DNA from: Actinobacteria bacterium UBA2541
GTDB lineage: Bacteria > Actinomycetota > Actinomycetes > Nanopelagicales > Nanopelagicaceae
Assembly: GCA_002340925.1 (NCBI GenBank)
Contig: DDMR01000087.1
Location: 3,195 to 8,975, forward strand
Direction: 5' to 3'
Length of the DNA stretch: 5,781 nt
The notes under the pieces are model-generated. The model did no database searches. It saw nothing but the letters and a program-made list of their open reading frames with translations, and was not told the origin of the DNA. Both the position numbers and the translations under genes were made by a program. Shown here piece after piece: positions 5,443 through 5,781 of this stretch (positions are counted from its first letter, which is position 1; every line of letters begins with the position of its first letter).

Positions 5443-5781
5443 TTAGAGGTCGAAGTAAAGCTCGAACTCTGCTGGATGTGGACGCAAGCGGACGTAATCC
5501 ACTTCTTCCTTACGCTTCCAAGTAATCCAAGTATCGATTAGATCCTTGGTGAATACTCCACCCTTTAGCAGGAACTCGTGATCAGCTTCTAGATTATCTA
5601 GAACCGCATCAAGTGATCCTGGGACTTGTTGAATAGAAGCAGCTTCATCGCCCTCTAGTTCATACAGATCCTTATCAACTGGCTTTGGTGGCTCGATCTT
5701 GTTTTGAATTCCATCTAGTCCAGCCATAAGCATTGCTGCGAATGCTAGGTATGGGTTTGAGGATGGATCTGGGCAACGGAA
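5443..5781 (-). CDS. glnA: Type I glutamine synthetase, C-terminal fragment
   Basis: Glutamine synthetase makes glutamine from glutamate, ammonia and ATP, and is the main entry point for ammonium nitrogen. The window holds the last 112 residues; the frame is open to the right edge, so roughly three quarters of the gene lies outside. The visible part starts [21 protein letters not shown], matching the conserved 'R.PD...[17 protein letters not shown].nKI' block, and ends [15 protein letters not shown], the standard GSI C-terminus. [10 protein letters not shown] (35-44 of the fragment) aligns with the adenylylation loop (usually NLYDLPPEE) and keeps the tyrosine (codon 5664-5662), so control by an adenylyltransferase is plausible. 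The usual proline pair after it is absent here. It converges on the cbi operon and shares its terminator. Confidence 0.95.
   Translation of the reverse strand, partial: FRCPDPSSNPYLAFAAMLMAGLDGIQNKIEPPKPVDKDLYELEGDEAASIQQVPGSLDAVLDNLEADHEFLLKGGVFTKDLIDTWITWKRKEEVDYVRLRPHPAEFELYFDL

Overview
The window looks like the chromosome of an actinobacterium with unusually modest GC (roughly mid-forties percent by eye, not computed) and very short intergenic gaps. The minus-strand ABC-F protein reads, as I remember it, like an ortholog of Mycobacterium tuberculosis Rv1473. The metal-transporter operon has actinobacterial traits: a PDGLE-type CbiN and an LSFGQRRR signature in CbiO. A streamlined freshwater lineage such as Nanopelagicales (acI) would fit, but that placement is inference.

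Layout. (1) 1-1137, plus strand: the 3' part of a PLP-dependent class III aminotransferase of the HemL-like (glutamate-1-semialdehyde aminomutase) family, cut by the left edge. (2) 1171-2769, minus strand, convergent with it: a complete two-domain ABC-F ATPase of the ribosome-acting type, starting at a GTG. (3) 2770-2865: a compact divergent intergenic region with a good promoter for the next operon and a dyad, TGCAA-N5-TTGCA, that matches the core of the Streptomyces Nur (nickel uptake regulator) box. (4) 2866-5379, plus strand: a four-gene energy-coupling-factor metal transporter operon, cbiM-cbiN-cbiQ-cbiO. (5) 5399-5431: a hairpin terminator that can work in both directions. (6) 5443-5781, minus strand: the C-terminal 112 residues of type I glutamine synthetase (glnA), cut by the right edge.

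How the genes work together. CbiM is the substrate-binding membrane subunit and retains His2 and His67, the nickel-ligand positions known in NikM. CbiN is its small accessory membrane partner, CbiQ the transmembrane coupling subunit and CbiO the ATPase. With the Nur-like operator and no leader that could hold a B12 riboswitch, nickel is a more likely substrate than cobalt, despite the cbi names. The cbiM promoter spacing predicts a leaderless transcript.

The most unusual observation concerns cbiQ. Family-like coding sequence continues in frame at least 36 codons upstream of its first ATG (3946), back to the cbiN stop, yet no ATG, GTG or TTG lies in that stretch. At the cbiN/cbiQ junction the sequence is GTAA (3838-3841), where a coupled GTGA stop/start overlap would make everything fit. 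An AAGAG ribosome-binding motif sits six bases before it, exactly as before cbiN. Either the start was lost by one G-to-A change, or the base is an error, or initiation here is non-canonical.

No tRNA, rRNA, CRISPR array or insertion sequence was seen, and no gene-free stretch exceeds about 105 bases.
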